Shown here one piece after another: positions 16,015 through 23,205 of a stretch of DNA of 64,000 nt (position 1 is the first letter of the stretch; every line of letters begins with the position of its first letter). The position numbers and the translations under genes were made by a program. The notes beneath the pieces are model-generated. The model was not told the DNA's origin and did no database searches. It worked only from the letters and a program-made list of their open reading frames with translations. This stretch comes from Allobosea sp. Lineage in GTDB: Bacteria > Pseudomonadota > Alphaproteobacteria > Rhizobiales > Beijerinckiaceae. The stretch is from positions 23,832-87,831 of the forward strand of contig JAAEQB010000005.1 in the NCBI GenBank assembly GCA_024231975.1. The letters run 5' to 3'.

Positions 16015-17145
16015 TCAGGACGCCGGATTGAGATGACTGGTGTCGAAGGCGGCCATGGTCGTCTTCGAGCGCCGCAGCGGGCTGACGACCTGGACGGCGA
16101 TCTTGTCGTCGACGCGGCCGATCCGGCCCTCGCTGACGATGAACTCACCGCAGCGCAGCGAGGCGACCGAATCGGGGCGGGCGTCGAACATCAGCGTGTC
16201 GCCGATCTCGAGCTTCATCACCCGCTTCAGCGGCATGGTGCATTCGTGGAGGACGCATTTCACGGCGACATCCGCCTGCCAGACCTCGGTGGCGAGATGG
16301 TTTTCCCAGATCGGGTCGCGCCCGAGCTTCTCACCCATGAAGCTTTCGAGCAGCAATTCACGGATCGGCTCGATGGTGGCGTAGGGCAGGAGCAGGTGGA
16401 GCGAGCCGCCGCGCCCTTCCATGTCGAAGCGCAGCTCGACGCGGATCGCGGCGTTGGCGGGCCGCGAGATCGAGACGAAGCGCGGATTGGACTCGATCCG
16501 GTCGATCCTGAAGTTCACCGGCGAGAGCGGCCGGAAGGCGGCTTCGGCATCGCCCAGCACGACGCCGATGACGCGGCGCAGCAGGCTCATCTCGATCGAG
16601 GTGAAGGGGCGCCCGTCGACGCGCGCCGCCGCCTGGCCGCGCTTGCCGCCGAGCATGGTGTCGAGCACCGAATAGGTGAGGGCAGACTCGATGGTGACGA
16701 GCCCGAAATTGTCCCATTCCTCGGCCTTGAACACCGCCAGCATCGCCGGCAGCGAGATCGAGTTGATGTAGTCGCCGAAGCGGACGGAGCGGATGCCCTC
16801 CAGCGTCACCTCGACATTGTCGCTGAACAGGTTGCGCAGGCTGGTGGAGAGCAGGCGGACCAGACGCTCGAAGATGATCTCGAGCATCGGCAGGCGTTCA
16901 TAGGTGACCGAGCCGGAATCGACGATCGCCTGGATGCCGTTGCGGCCGCCCTTGCCGTCATCCCCGATGGAGAAGCCGAGCATGGTGTCGATCTCTTCCT
17001 GATTCATCAGGCGATCGATATTGGCTTCGGTCTCGCTGCCGTCCTCGACAGCGACGTCGGACATGGTGGCCCATTCCGCTGCCATGCCTTCCGGCGTCAG
17101 CGGGGCCTTGTCCTTGTCTGTGATCTCGAGATCGTCGTTGGCCAT
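16015..17145 (-). CDS. fliM: Flagellar motor switch protein FliM
   Basis: C-ring switch protein that binds phosphorylated CheY. 376 residues, with a longer N-terminus than enterobacterial FliM as is usual in alphaproteobacteria. The N-terminal region contains NQEEIDTMLGF, the CheY-binding-type segment. The central CheC-like domain follows (YERLPMLEIIFERLVRLLSTSLRNL), then a C-terminal SpoA domain with the strand pattern KLEIGDTLMFDARPDSVASLRCGE. It lies 30 bp after fliL and directly before the DUF6468 gene. Confidence 0.94.
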   Translation of the reverse strand: MANDDLEITDKDKAPLTPEGMAAEWATMSDVAVEDGSETEANIDRLMNQEEIDTMLGFSIGDDGKGGRNGIQAIVDSGSVTYERLPMLEIIFERLVRLLSTSLRNLFSDNVEVTLEGIRSVRFGDYINSISLPAMLAVFKAEEWDNFGLVTIESALTYSVLDTMLGGKRGQAAARVDGRPFTSIEMSLLRRVIGVVLGDAEAAFRPLSPVNFRIDRIESNPRFVSISRPANAAIRVELRFDMEGRGGSLHLLLPYATIEPIRELLLESFMGEKLGRDPIWENHLATEVWQADVAVKCVLHECTMPLKRVMKLEIGDTLMFDARPDSVASLRCGEFIVSEGRIGRVDDKIAVQVVSPLRRSKTTMAAFDTSHLNPAS

Positions 17146-17175
17146 GGCGGTCTGCTTTGCGCGATCGGGCTGCCG

Positions 17176-17691
17176 CTATTGCAGCAGCAGTTCCTTGAAG
17201 AGGACGGCGTCGACCTTGGCCGGGTAGACCGTGACGTTGACCCGGCGCAGCAGCTCTTCCTTCAAGCGGTACATGCCGGCCGAGCCGTCGAGGTCGGAGG
17301 GGCGCAGTTCGCGCATGAAGACCTGGAAGGCATCCTCGACGCGCGGCAGCAGCGGCTTGACCTGGTCGGCGGTCTTGGGATCGGCGATCTCGAGCGCGAC
17401 CTTGATCTTGACGATCGGCTGGCGGTCCTGCTGCGGGCCGGCGGTGATGCCGATCATCATGTCCTTCATCTCGACGAAGGTGATCAGCTTCTTGGCTGCG
17501 GCCGCGGCCTGTTCGGCGGTCACCTCCTCGGCAGGCTTCTTCTTCATGAAGAAGAACCAGCCTCCGCCGCCGAGCGCCGCCACGAGCGCCACGGCGGCGC
17601 CGATCATGACGAGCTTCTTCTTGCCGGACTTCGGCGCCTCTTCGGCCCCGCCCTCGGCGGCTTCGTCGTCCTTGTTCGCCTTCTTCGCCAT
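17176..17691 (-). CDS. fliL: Flagellar basal-body protein FliL
   Basis: Inner-membrane protein that associates with the stators and basal body. 171 residues: a charged N-terminus (MAKKANKDDEAAEGG), one membrane helix (KLVMIGAAVALVAALGGGGWFFFM), and a periplasmic domain with the FVEMKDMMIGI strand and the C-terminal VNVTVYPAKVDAVLFKELLLQ typical of FliL. First gene of the leftward operon fliL-fliM-DUF6468-motE. A perfect CtrA-like box lies 72 bp upstream and a weaker sigma-54-like element about 205 bp upstream. Confidence 0.93.
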   Translation of the reverse strand: MAKKANKDDEAAEGGAEEAPKSGKKKLVMIGAAVALVAALGGGGWFFFMKKKPAEEVTAEQAAAAAKKLITFVEMKDMMIGITAGPQQDRQPIVKIKVALEIADPKTADQVKPLLPRVEDAFQVFMRELRPSDLDGSAGMYRLKEELLRRVNVTVYPAKVDAVLFKELLLQ

Positions 17692-17762
17692 CTCGGCCAG
17701 CCCGCCCAGAACGGGCGCCGCCCCGGCCCGTCTTTCTGACGTTAACCTTCGCCCGATTACGG

Positions 17763-17777
17763 TTAACGGCCCGTTAA
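17763..17777. promoter_or_regulatory. CtrA-like box upstream of fliL
   Basis: TTAA-CGGCCCG-TTAA, an exact TTAA-N7-TTAA site 72 bp upstream of the fliL ATG. An isolated GTTAACC half-site lies 20 bp nearer fliL (17741-17747), and another, TTAACCAT, at 17886-17893. Confidence 0.65.
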
Positions 17778-17866
17778 GGAGGGCAATTCTTGCCGGGTCG
17801 TTTCTGCCGCAAGGGCGGTTTCCGTCCAGGGGTGGTGAAGGCCGCCTTCCAATCTATATCGAATGA

Positions 17867-17879
17867 TATCAATCATTTG
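17867..17879 (+). promoter_or_regulatory. IHF-type site next to the sigma-54 promoter
   Basis: TATCAATCATTTG fits the IHF consensus WATCAANNNNTTR at every position. It lies in an AT-rich patch about 17 bp upstream of the -24 element. This matches the need for DNA bending in sigma-54 promoters activated by FlbD/NtrC-type proteins. Confidence 0.6.
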
Positions 17880-17895
17880 CTGGGATTAACCATGT

Positions 17896-17911
17896 TGGCA
17901 CGTCGCTTGCC
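17896..17911 (+). promoter_or_regulatory. Sigma-54 (-24/-12) promoter for flgF-flgG-flgA-flgH
   Basis: TGGCACGTCGCTTGCC matches the sigma-54 consensus TGGCACR-N4-TTGC exactly, with GG (17897-17898) and GC (17909-17910) separated by the required 10 bp. Transcription would start near 17922, giving a leader of about 59 nt before the flgF ATG. Later flagellar genes in polar-flagellated alphaproteobacteria commonly use sigma-54 with FlbD. Confidence 0.85.
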
Positions 17912-17912
17912 A
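17897..17912 (-). promoter_or_regulatory. Overlapping minus-strand sigma-54-like element toward fliL
   Basis: The complement of the flgF promoter reads TGGCAAGCGACGTGCC, which also has GG-N10-GC spacing and differs from consensus at two positions. It would start a transcript about 195 nt upstream of fliL. It may be functional or a by-product of the near-palindromic plus-strand element. Confidence 0.4.
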
Positions 17913-17980
17913 CCTGTCTGGCATGGCCACCGCGCTGGGGAGCGTCGGGGCGGCCATGGGACAGATCGGGAGCAGGAGCC

Positions 17981-18724
17981 GTGGAAAACGCGCTTCTCGT
18001 CAGCCTGTCGCGCCAGATGGCTCTGGCGCGCGAGCTCGACGTCATCGCCAACAACGTCGCCAATGTCGGCACGAACGGCTTCAAGGCCCGTTCGGCCCGC
18101 TTTGCCGAGTACATCTCGCCGACGGCGCGGGCCGACACCTTCCCGACGATGGATCGGCGGCTCTCCTATGTCATCGACAAGGGCACGCCGATCGACCTGT
18201 CGCTCGGGATGATCGAGCGCACCGGCAACCCGCTCGACGTCGCGCTGCAGGGCGAGAACTACCTCGTCGTCCAGACCGCGCAGGGCGAGCGCTACACCCG
18301 CGCCGGCTCGCTCGATATCAACGGCCGGGGCCAGCTGGTGACCCAGTCCGGCCAGCCGGTCATGGGCGATGGCGGGCCGATCGTGTTCGGCTCGACCGAG
18401 AGCAACCCGCGCATCGCCACCGACGGCACGGTCTCTTCGGACCAGGGCCAGCGCGGCAAGCTCCGGATCGTCCGTTTCGACAATCCCCGGGCGCTGGCCA
18501 GCGACGGCGCCAACCTGTTCTCCTCGACCGCCGCCGCGCAGCCCGCCGGCCCGCAGGCGCGGCTCGAGACCGGGGCGATCGAGCGCTCCAACGTCAAGGC
18601 CGTGGTCGAGATGACCCGGCTGGTCGAGGTCCAGCGCGCCTACCAGACGCTCTCGGCGATGATGGGCAAGACCGACGAACTGCGCGCCAAGGCGATCACC
18701 CGCCTGGCCGATCAGCAAGCCTGA
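17981..18724 (+). CDS. flgF: Flagellar basal-body rod protein FlgF
   Basis: Proximal rod protein. 247 residues. The N-terminal rod motif (SLSRQMALARELDVIANNVANVGTNGFKA), the flagellar-hook domain segment GNPLDVALQGENYLVVQT, and the C-terminal helix EMTRLVEVQRAYQTLSAMM are all present. First gene of the rightward flgF-flgG-flgA-flgH unit, about 59 nt downstream of the predicted sigma-54 start site. Confidence 0.95.
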   Translation: MENALLVSLSRQMALARELDVIANNVANVGTNGFKARSARFAEYISPTARADTFPTMDRRLSYVIDKGTPIDLSLGMIERTGNPLDVALQGENYLVVQTAQGERYTRAGSLDINGRGQLVTQSGQPVMGDGGPIVFGSTESNPRIATDGTVSSDQGQRGKLRIVRFDNPRALASDGANLFSSTAAAQPAGPQARLETGAIERSNVKAVVEMTRLVEVQRAYQTLSAMMGKTDELRAKAITRLADQQA

Positions 18725-18743
18725 CGCGGAAGGAGCCAGATCC

Positions 18744-19532
18744 ATGCGCGCACTTTACACCGCCGCCACCGGCATGATGGCCCAGGAACTCAACGTCCAG
18801 GTCATCTCGAACAACATCGCGAACGTCCGCACCACCGGCTACAAGCGCCAGCGCATCCATTTCCAGGATCTGCTCTACGAGCACATCCGCCGCGCCGGCA
18901 CGCAGACCTCGGACCAGAACACGCAGGTTCCGGCCGGCACCTTCGTCGGCTCGGGCGTCAAGACCGCCTCGACCGGGCGGGTGATGAGTCAGGGCAACCT
19001 CAGCCCGACGGAGAAGGAATACGACGTCGCCATCCGCGGCGAGGGCTTCTTCCGCATCCAGATGCCGGACGGACGCACCGCCTATTCGCGCGACGGCTCC
19101 TTCGACCTCGACAGCCAGGGCCGGCTGGTCACGCGCGACGGCTATCTCGTCCAGCCGGGCATCACCGTCCCGAACAACGCGACCGGCGTCTCGATCAACG
19201 CGCAGGGTACGGTCGAGGTGACCTTGCCCGGCCAGACCGCGCCGCAGCAGCTCGGCCAGATCCAGCTCTCGCGCTTCATCAACAAGGTCGGCCTCGAATC
19301 GATCGGCGACAACCTGTTCGTCGAGACCGCCGGCTCCGGCCCGGCGATCGACGGCCTCGGCGGCGAGGAAGGCTTCGGCACGCTGCAGCAGAACTACCTG
19401 GAAGAAGGCAACGTCCAGGCGGTCACCGAGCTCTCCTCGCTGATCGCGGCGCAACGCGCCTACGAGATGAACTCGAAGGTGATCTCGGCCGCCGACCAGA
19501 TGATGCAGTCCACCACCCAGATCATGCGCTGA
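18744..19532 (+). CDS. flgG: Flagellar distal rod protein FlgG
   Basis: Distal rod protein of the basal body. 262 residues, the standard length. N-terminus MRALYTAATGMMAQELNVQVISNNIANVRTTGYKRQ and C-terminus LEEGNVQAVTELSSLIAAQRAYEMNSKVISAADQMM are near-canonical FlgG. A good ribosome-binding site (AAGGAG) precedes the ATG; the gene follows flgF by 19 bp. Confidence 0.97.
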   Translation: MRALYTAATGMMAQELNVQVISNNIANVRTTGYKRQRIHFQDLLYEHIRRAGTQTSDQNTQVPAGTFVGSGVKTASTGRVMSQGNLSPTEKEYDVAIRGEGFFRIQMPDGRTAYSRDGSFDLDSQGRLVTRDGYLVQPGITVPNNATGVSINAQGTVEVTLPGQTAPQQLGQIQLSRFINKVGLESIGDNLFVETAGSGPAIDGLGGEEGFGTLQQNYLEEGNVQAVTELSSLIAAQRAYEMNSKVISAADQMMQSTTQIMR

Positions 19533-19547
19533 CGGAGGATGAGCCAG

Positions 19548-20582
19548 ATGATCCGCTCCACTCTCATCATCGCGGCCCTGGCGGCGCTGCCCGCCATGGC
19601 GCTGGCCCAGGCGCCGGTTCCGGCGGCGACAAGCGCGCCCGCGGCAGCGCCGGCTGCAGCAGCGGCCAAGCTCAGGCTGAAGCCCGACCTCACCCTGTCG
19701 CGCGACATCGTCGGCTTCGGCGACCTGATCACGGGCCTTTCGCCGCAGGACGCGGCGCTGCCGGCCTTCCGGGCGCCGGCGCTCGGCGACACCGGCACGA
19801 TCCAGGTCGCCCGCATCGTCGATGCCGCGGTCAAGCACGGCCTCCTGCGCGATGCCCAGGACCTCGACAGCCAGGGCGTCGCCCAGGTGGTGGTGACCCG
19901 GGCGGCGCGCCGGATCACCGGGCTCGACGTCGAGGCCGCGGTGAAGGCGGCCCTGCTCGAGCGTTTCGGCTTCGACGGGCGTGCCTTCGCGCTGCTGCTC
20001 GACGGCGGCGCGCCCTCCGTGGTCGTCGAGCCGGAGCTGACCGGTGACCTCGCGGCGCTCGACCTGAACTACGACGCCCGCACCCGCCGCGTCACCGGCC
20101 GCCTGACCATGCCGGGCAGCGCCGCGACGAGGCTGAAGCCGGTGCGCGTCTCCGGCCAGCTGGTCGAGACCGCCGAGGTGGTGGTGCCGCTGCGCACGAT
20201 CGCCCGCGGCGAGACGCTTCGTCCCAGCGACGTCACCATCGAGCGCCGCCCGCGCGATGCCCAGTTCAACGATGTGCTCGGTGAGATGAAGGCGGCGATC
20301 GGCAAGGTCGCCAAGCGGACGCTGGTCGCCGGCTCCGTGCTGCGCAGCGGCGATGTCCAGCGCGAGGAGGTCGTCGGGCGCGGCGACATCGTCACCATCG
20401 TCTACGAGGCGCGCGGCATCGCGATCAGCCTGCGCGGCCGCGCCAACGAGGCCGGCGCGATCGGTGACAGCATCGCGATCACCAATATCCAGTCGAAGCG
20501 CGTGCTGCAGGGAACCGTCACCGGTCCCGGGCGCGTCAATGTCAGCCCGCATGGCGGCGGCCAGATCGCCGCCGCTCGCTGA
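19548..20582 (+). CDS. flgA: Flagellar P-ring assembly chaperone FlgA
   Basis: Periplasmic chaperone needed to assemble the FlgI P ring. 344 residues from the ATG at 19548: signal peptide MIRSTLIIAALAALPAMALAQ and a C-terminal SAF-like domain (VPLRTIARGETLRPSDVTIERRP, then the tail AIGDSIAITNIQSKRVLQGTVTGPGRV) diagnostic of FlgA. GGAGG at 19534-19538 is 9 nt from this ATG but abuts the alternative ATG at 19539, so 19548 is preferred. Confidence 0.93.
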   Translation: MIRSTLIIAALAALPAMALAQAPVPAATSAPAAAPAAAAAKLRLKPDLTLSRDIVGFGDLITGLSPQDAALPAFRAPALGDTGTIQVARIVDAAVKHGLLRDAQDLDSQGVAQVVVTRAARRITGLDVEAAVKAALLERFGFDGRAFALLLDGGAPSVVVEPELTGDLAALDLNYDARTRRVTGRLTMPGSAATRLKPVRVSGQLVETAEVVVPLRTIARGETLRPSDVTIERRPRDAQFNDVLGEMKAAIGKVAKRTLVAGSVLRSGDVQREEVVGRGDIVTIVYEARGIAISLRGRANEAGAIGDSIAITNIQSKRVLQGTVTGPGRVNVSPHGGGQIAAAR

Positions 20583-20611
20583 CCCCATTACTCAAGTTGC
20601 GGACCGTTGCC

Positions 20612-21352
20612 ATGACCCGGACCAACCCTCTTTCCATCCCCGCCGTGCTTGGCCTCAGCCTGATGCTGGGCGCCTGCGGCGCTGTCGACCGGCTCGCCAA
20701 TGTCGGCCAGGCGCCGGCGCTGTCGCCTATCGAGGACCCGACCGCGACGAAGGGCTACAAGCCCGTGCAGATGCCGATGCCGGCGGTGGAGCACGCCTCC
20801 TACGCGCCGAACTCGCTCTGGCGAACCGGCTCGCGCGCCTTCTTCAAGGACCAGCGCGCCCGGCTGGTCGGCGACCTCGTCACCGTCAAGGTCAAGGTCA
20901 CCGACCGGGCCCAGCTCGACAACACCACCAAGCGCAGCCGCAAGAACGGCGAGGACATGGGCGCCGAGAATTTCTTCGGCTCCGAGACCAAATGGGCAAA
21001 GAGCGCCAAGCCGGGCTCCCTCCTGAAGCTCGACTCGGATTCGTCGAGCGAAGGAACCGGCTCGGTGCGCCGGGCCGAACAGCTCGCTACCAATGTCGCC
21101 GCCGTGGTCACCCAGACGCTGCCGAACGGGAACCTCGTCATCGAGGGCAAGCAGGAGATCCGCGTCAATTTCGAGGTGCGCGAATTGATCGTCGCCGGCG
21201 TGATCCGGCCCGAGGACATCGAATCCGACAACACGATCGACTCGACCAAGATCGCCCAGGCCCGCATCGCCTATGGCGGCCGCGGCCAAATCACCGACGT
21301 CCAGCAGCCGCGCTACGGCCAGCAGGTGATGGACATCCTGCTGCCGTTCTGA
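20612..21352 (+). CDS. flgH: Flagellar L-ring lipoprotein FlgH
   Basis: Outer-membrane L-ring protein. 246 residues from the ATG at 20612, with a lipoprotein signal ending in the lipobox LGAC (Cys at residue 22). The mature part contains LWRTGSRAFFKDQRARLVGDLVTVKVKVTD and ANVxAVV/LPNGNLVIEGKQEIRVN segments typical of FlgH, and ends YGQQVMDILLPF. The ATG is used rather than an in-frame TTG at 20597. Last gene of the flgF-flgH unit; flgI is not in the window. Confidence 0.95.
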   Translation: MTRTNPLSIPAVLGLSLMLGACGAVDRLANVGQAPALSPIEDPTATKGYKPVQMPMPAVEHASYAPNSLWRTGSRAFFKDQRARLVGDLVTVKVKVTDRAQLDNTTKRSRKNGEDMGAENFFGSETKWAKSAKPGSLLKLDSDSSSEGTGSVRRAEQLATNVAAVVTQTLPNGNLVIEGKQEIRVNFEVRELIVAGVIRPEDIESDNTIDSTKIAQARIAYGGRGQITDVQQPRYGQQVMDILLPF

Positions 21353-21356
21353 GGCA

Positions 21357-21391
21357 TGTCCCGGAAAAGTGGAAACCGGTTTTCCGGGACA
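21357..21391. repeat. Palindromic dispersed-repeat-like hairpin after flgH
   Basis: TGTCCCGGAAAA and TTTTCCGGGACA form a perfect 12-bp stem around an 11-nt loop, four bases after the flgH stop. Flanking GGCAT and ATGCC extend the symmetry. I recall such CCGGTTTTCCGG-type palindromes as common intergenic repeats in Hyphomicrobiales. It has no terminal T-run, but could still protect or end the flgF-flgH transcript. Confidence 0.6.
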
Positions 21392-21610
21392 GGAGATGCC
21401 TGAACGATAAATCCCGATCCCAGGTTTCCGGCGCGACGGCAACGCTCCCCACGTTCCATGCCTTCGCGCCGGGCCGGCGGTCTCTCCCGAGCCGCCTTTC
21501 CTCGCGGCCGCCCGCCACGCTCCCCAGCTATCCAAGGTTGGCGGCCAGAAGCCCCGCGCCCTCCCGCGCGGGGCTTTGCTTTCCGGGATTCTGCCTGGTG
21601 CGGCTGAATG

Positions 21611-22297
21611 TCAGCGCTGCGGCGTCGTCAGATAGGCCCACATCCGGTCTAGGATGGCGCCGGACCAGGTCGCACGCTGCGCAACCTCCGACTCGCCGAG
21701 GATGACCCCGGCATCGGCGATCCCAGCCGCCCTGGCCTCGAACTCGACGCGTGCCGCATCCTCCAGATACCAGGTCAGCACGACCGCCTCTTCCAGGCTC
21801 GCGCCGGCGGTGACCGCGCCGTTGCCGCGCATGACGATGGCCCGGGCCGGCCCCATCTGCTCGGCGAGGGCGGCCGCCTGCTCGTCGTTGCGGAGCAATT
21901 GCGGATCGTCCCAGAGCGGCGGCTGCGGGGCGAAATAGCTGCCGAAGCCGTGCCGGGGCTTTGGCGTGATCCGGGCCGTGCCGAGCGTCATCACCCGTTG
22001 CGGCATCGAGCGCACGACGCCGCCGACCTCCGGCCGACGCCGATAGATCTCGCGATGGATGCGGACCTCGCCGAGCACGCCCTCCGGCAATGGCCCGTCG
22101 AGCGGGACGACGCTGCAGGCATCCTCGTCGGCGACGAGCCCGAGCGGCTTGGCCGGTGAGACCAGGAAATGGCCCGCGTCGAGGCGCAGGCTGCAATGGC
22201 CATAGGCATGGACGAGCCCATGGCGTGCCAGAGCGCGCCCGGCCTGCCGGACCAGATCCTCCTCGGCGGCGCTCGGCCGCGGCATTGGTGCGCTCAC
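21611..22297 (-). CDS. Class II aldolase/adducin-fold protein, possible decarboxylase of the meta-cleavage locus
   Basis: 228 residues starting at a GTG (an ATG lies 12 bp downstream). The fold is recognisable: GHCSLRLDAGHFLVSP near the N-terminus, IHREIYRRRPEVGGVVRS and RGNGAVTAGASLEEAVVLTWYLEDAAR. The usual zinc ligands are altered: the H-X-H motif reads R96-S97-M98, and the later His of the N/G-H-G motif is N159. Family members beside extradiol dioxygenases (CmtD-type) decarboxylate ring-cleavage products, which suggests that role, but loss of metal ligands makes the reaction uncertain. It follows the dioxygenase gene by 10 bp. Confidence 0.75.
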   Translation of the reverse strand: MSAPMPRPSAAEEDLVRQAGRALARHGLVHAYGHCSLRLDAGHFLVSPAKPLGLVADEDACSVVPLDGPLPEGVLGEVRIHREIYRRRPEVGGVVRSMPQRVMTLGTARITPKPRHGFGSYFAPQPPLWDDPQLLRNDEQAAALAEQMGPARAIVMRGNGAVTAGASLEEAVVLTWYLEDAARVEFEARAAGIADAGVILGESEVAQRATWSGAILDRMWAYLTTPQR

Positions 22298-22307
22298 TTG
22301 GGCGCGC

Positions 22308-23165
22308 TCACTTGTTGAATTCGGTGATGTTGGGCTTGGCGCCCCATTTGCAGAAGCCCTTCGGCTCGAACATGAACTGGCGCTCGCGCCAGAGCAGCTC
22401 GTCGGCGATTTCGCGCACGCCGCTGGAATATTCGAAGACCATGCCCTCCGGCCCCTCGAAATAGAGGAACTTGGCCGAGGAGGTCGGGTGCCGGCCGGGG
22501 CCGAAGACCATGCGCACCTGCCGGTCCTTCAGGAACTGGTGCGAGCGCATGATGTCGTCGCCGGTCTCGACCTGGTGGTTGATGTGCTGGATGCCGGCCT
22601 TGGGCGAGGGGAACAGTGCGATGGTATGATGGACCTCGTCGATGCGCAGCAGCGGCGCATCGCCGATCCGGTCGGACACCTGGGCATTGGTGACCTTGGT
22701 CCAGAAGGCCTCGTCGCGGGCAAGATCGCTGGAACAGAGGCCAACATGGCTGAAGCCGGTGATGCCGGCATCGCGCGCGCCGTGATAGCGCCGCCCGCTA
22801 TAGGCCGGCCGCCAGGCCAGCTCGATCGGGTTGCCGGTCGGATCGCGGAAGGCGATGAAATCATGGACCTTGCGCAGCGCCGCCTCCGATGCGGTCCCGC
22901 GCCGGACGGGATGGCCGAGGCTTTCGAGCTGCGTCGCGGCCTCGTCGAGATGCGACTGCTCCTCGACCTCGAAGCAGACGACCTGGTCACCCGGATCGCC
23001 CTCGAAATAGCAGAGCGTGTGCTCGCGCGCGTCCGACTTGAAATAGACCGAGCCCTTGGCGCGCTCGGCGACGTCGAGGCCGAGATATTCGGTGGCGAAA
23101 TGGGTCGCGCCCTCGAGATCGCGAGTCCCGAGCCGGACATAGGAGACATCGGCAAGCTTGATCAT
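22308..23165 (-). CDS. Extradiol ring-cleavage dioxygenase (type I, two-domain VOC), full active site
   Basis: Opens a catechol-type ring next to its hydroxyls with Fe(II) and oxygen. 285 residues in two VOC modules. Every active-site residue known from BphC has a counterpart at matching spacing: metal ligands H140, H194 and E245; catalytic H180, H226 and Y235. The longer frame to 23318 is rejected because it overlaps the upstream paralogue's end and the ATG at 23165 starts the first beta strand (MIKLADVSYVRLGTRDLEGA). The ring substrate is unknown; the downstream enzymes fit a dihydroxybenzoate- or catechol-like compound. Confidence 0.88.
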   Translation of the reverse strand: MIKLADVSYVRLGTRDLEGATHFATEYLGLDVAERAKGSVYFKSDAREHTLCYFEGDPGDQVVCFEVEEQSHLDEAATQLESLGHPVRRGTASEAALRKVHDFIAFRDPTGNPIELAWRPAYSGRRYHGARDAGITGFSHVGLCSSDLARDEAFWTKVTNAQVSDRIGDAPLLRIDEVHHTIALFPSPKAGIQHINHQVETGDDIMRSHQFLKDRQVRMVFGPGRHPTSSAKFLYFEGPEGMVFEYSSGVREIADELLWRERQFMFEPKGFCKWGAKPNITEFNK

Positions 23166-23205
23166 GGTCGCTCCCTCCTGCCGGCGCGGGGCCGGCGAAG
23201 ACGCT

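Noticed and set aside
15790..17739. 649-codon plus-strand frame opposite fliL/fliM
   Set aside because: It spans three real flagellar genes; its sequence is low-information, rich in Asp, His, Arg and Gly.
18696..20588. 630-codon minus-strand frame opposite flgG/flgA
   Set aside because: flgG and flgA are unambiguous on the plus strand; this frame is an antisense artefact.
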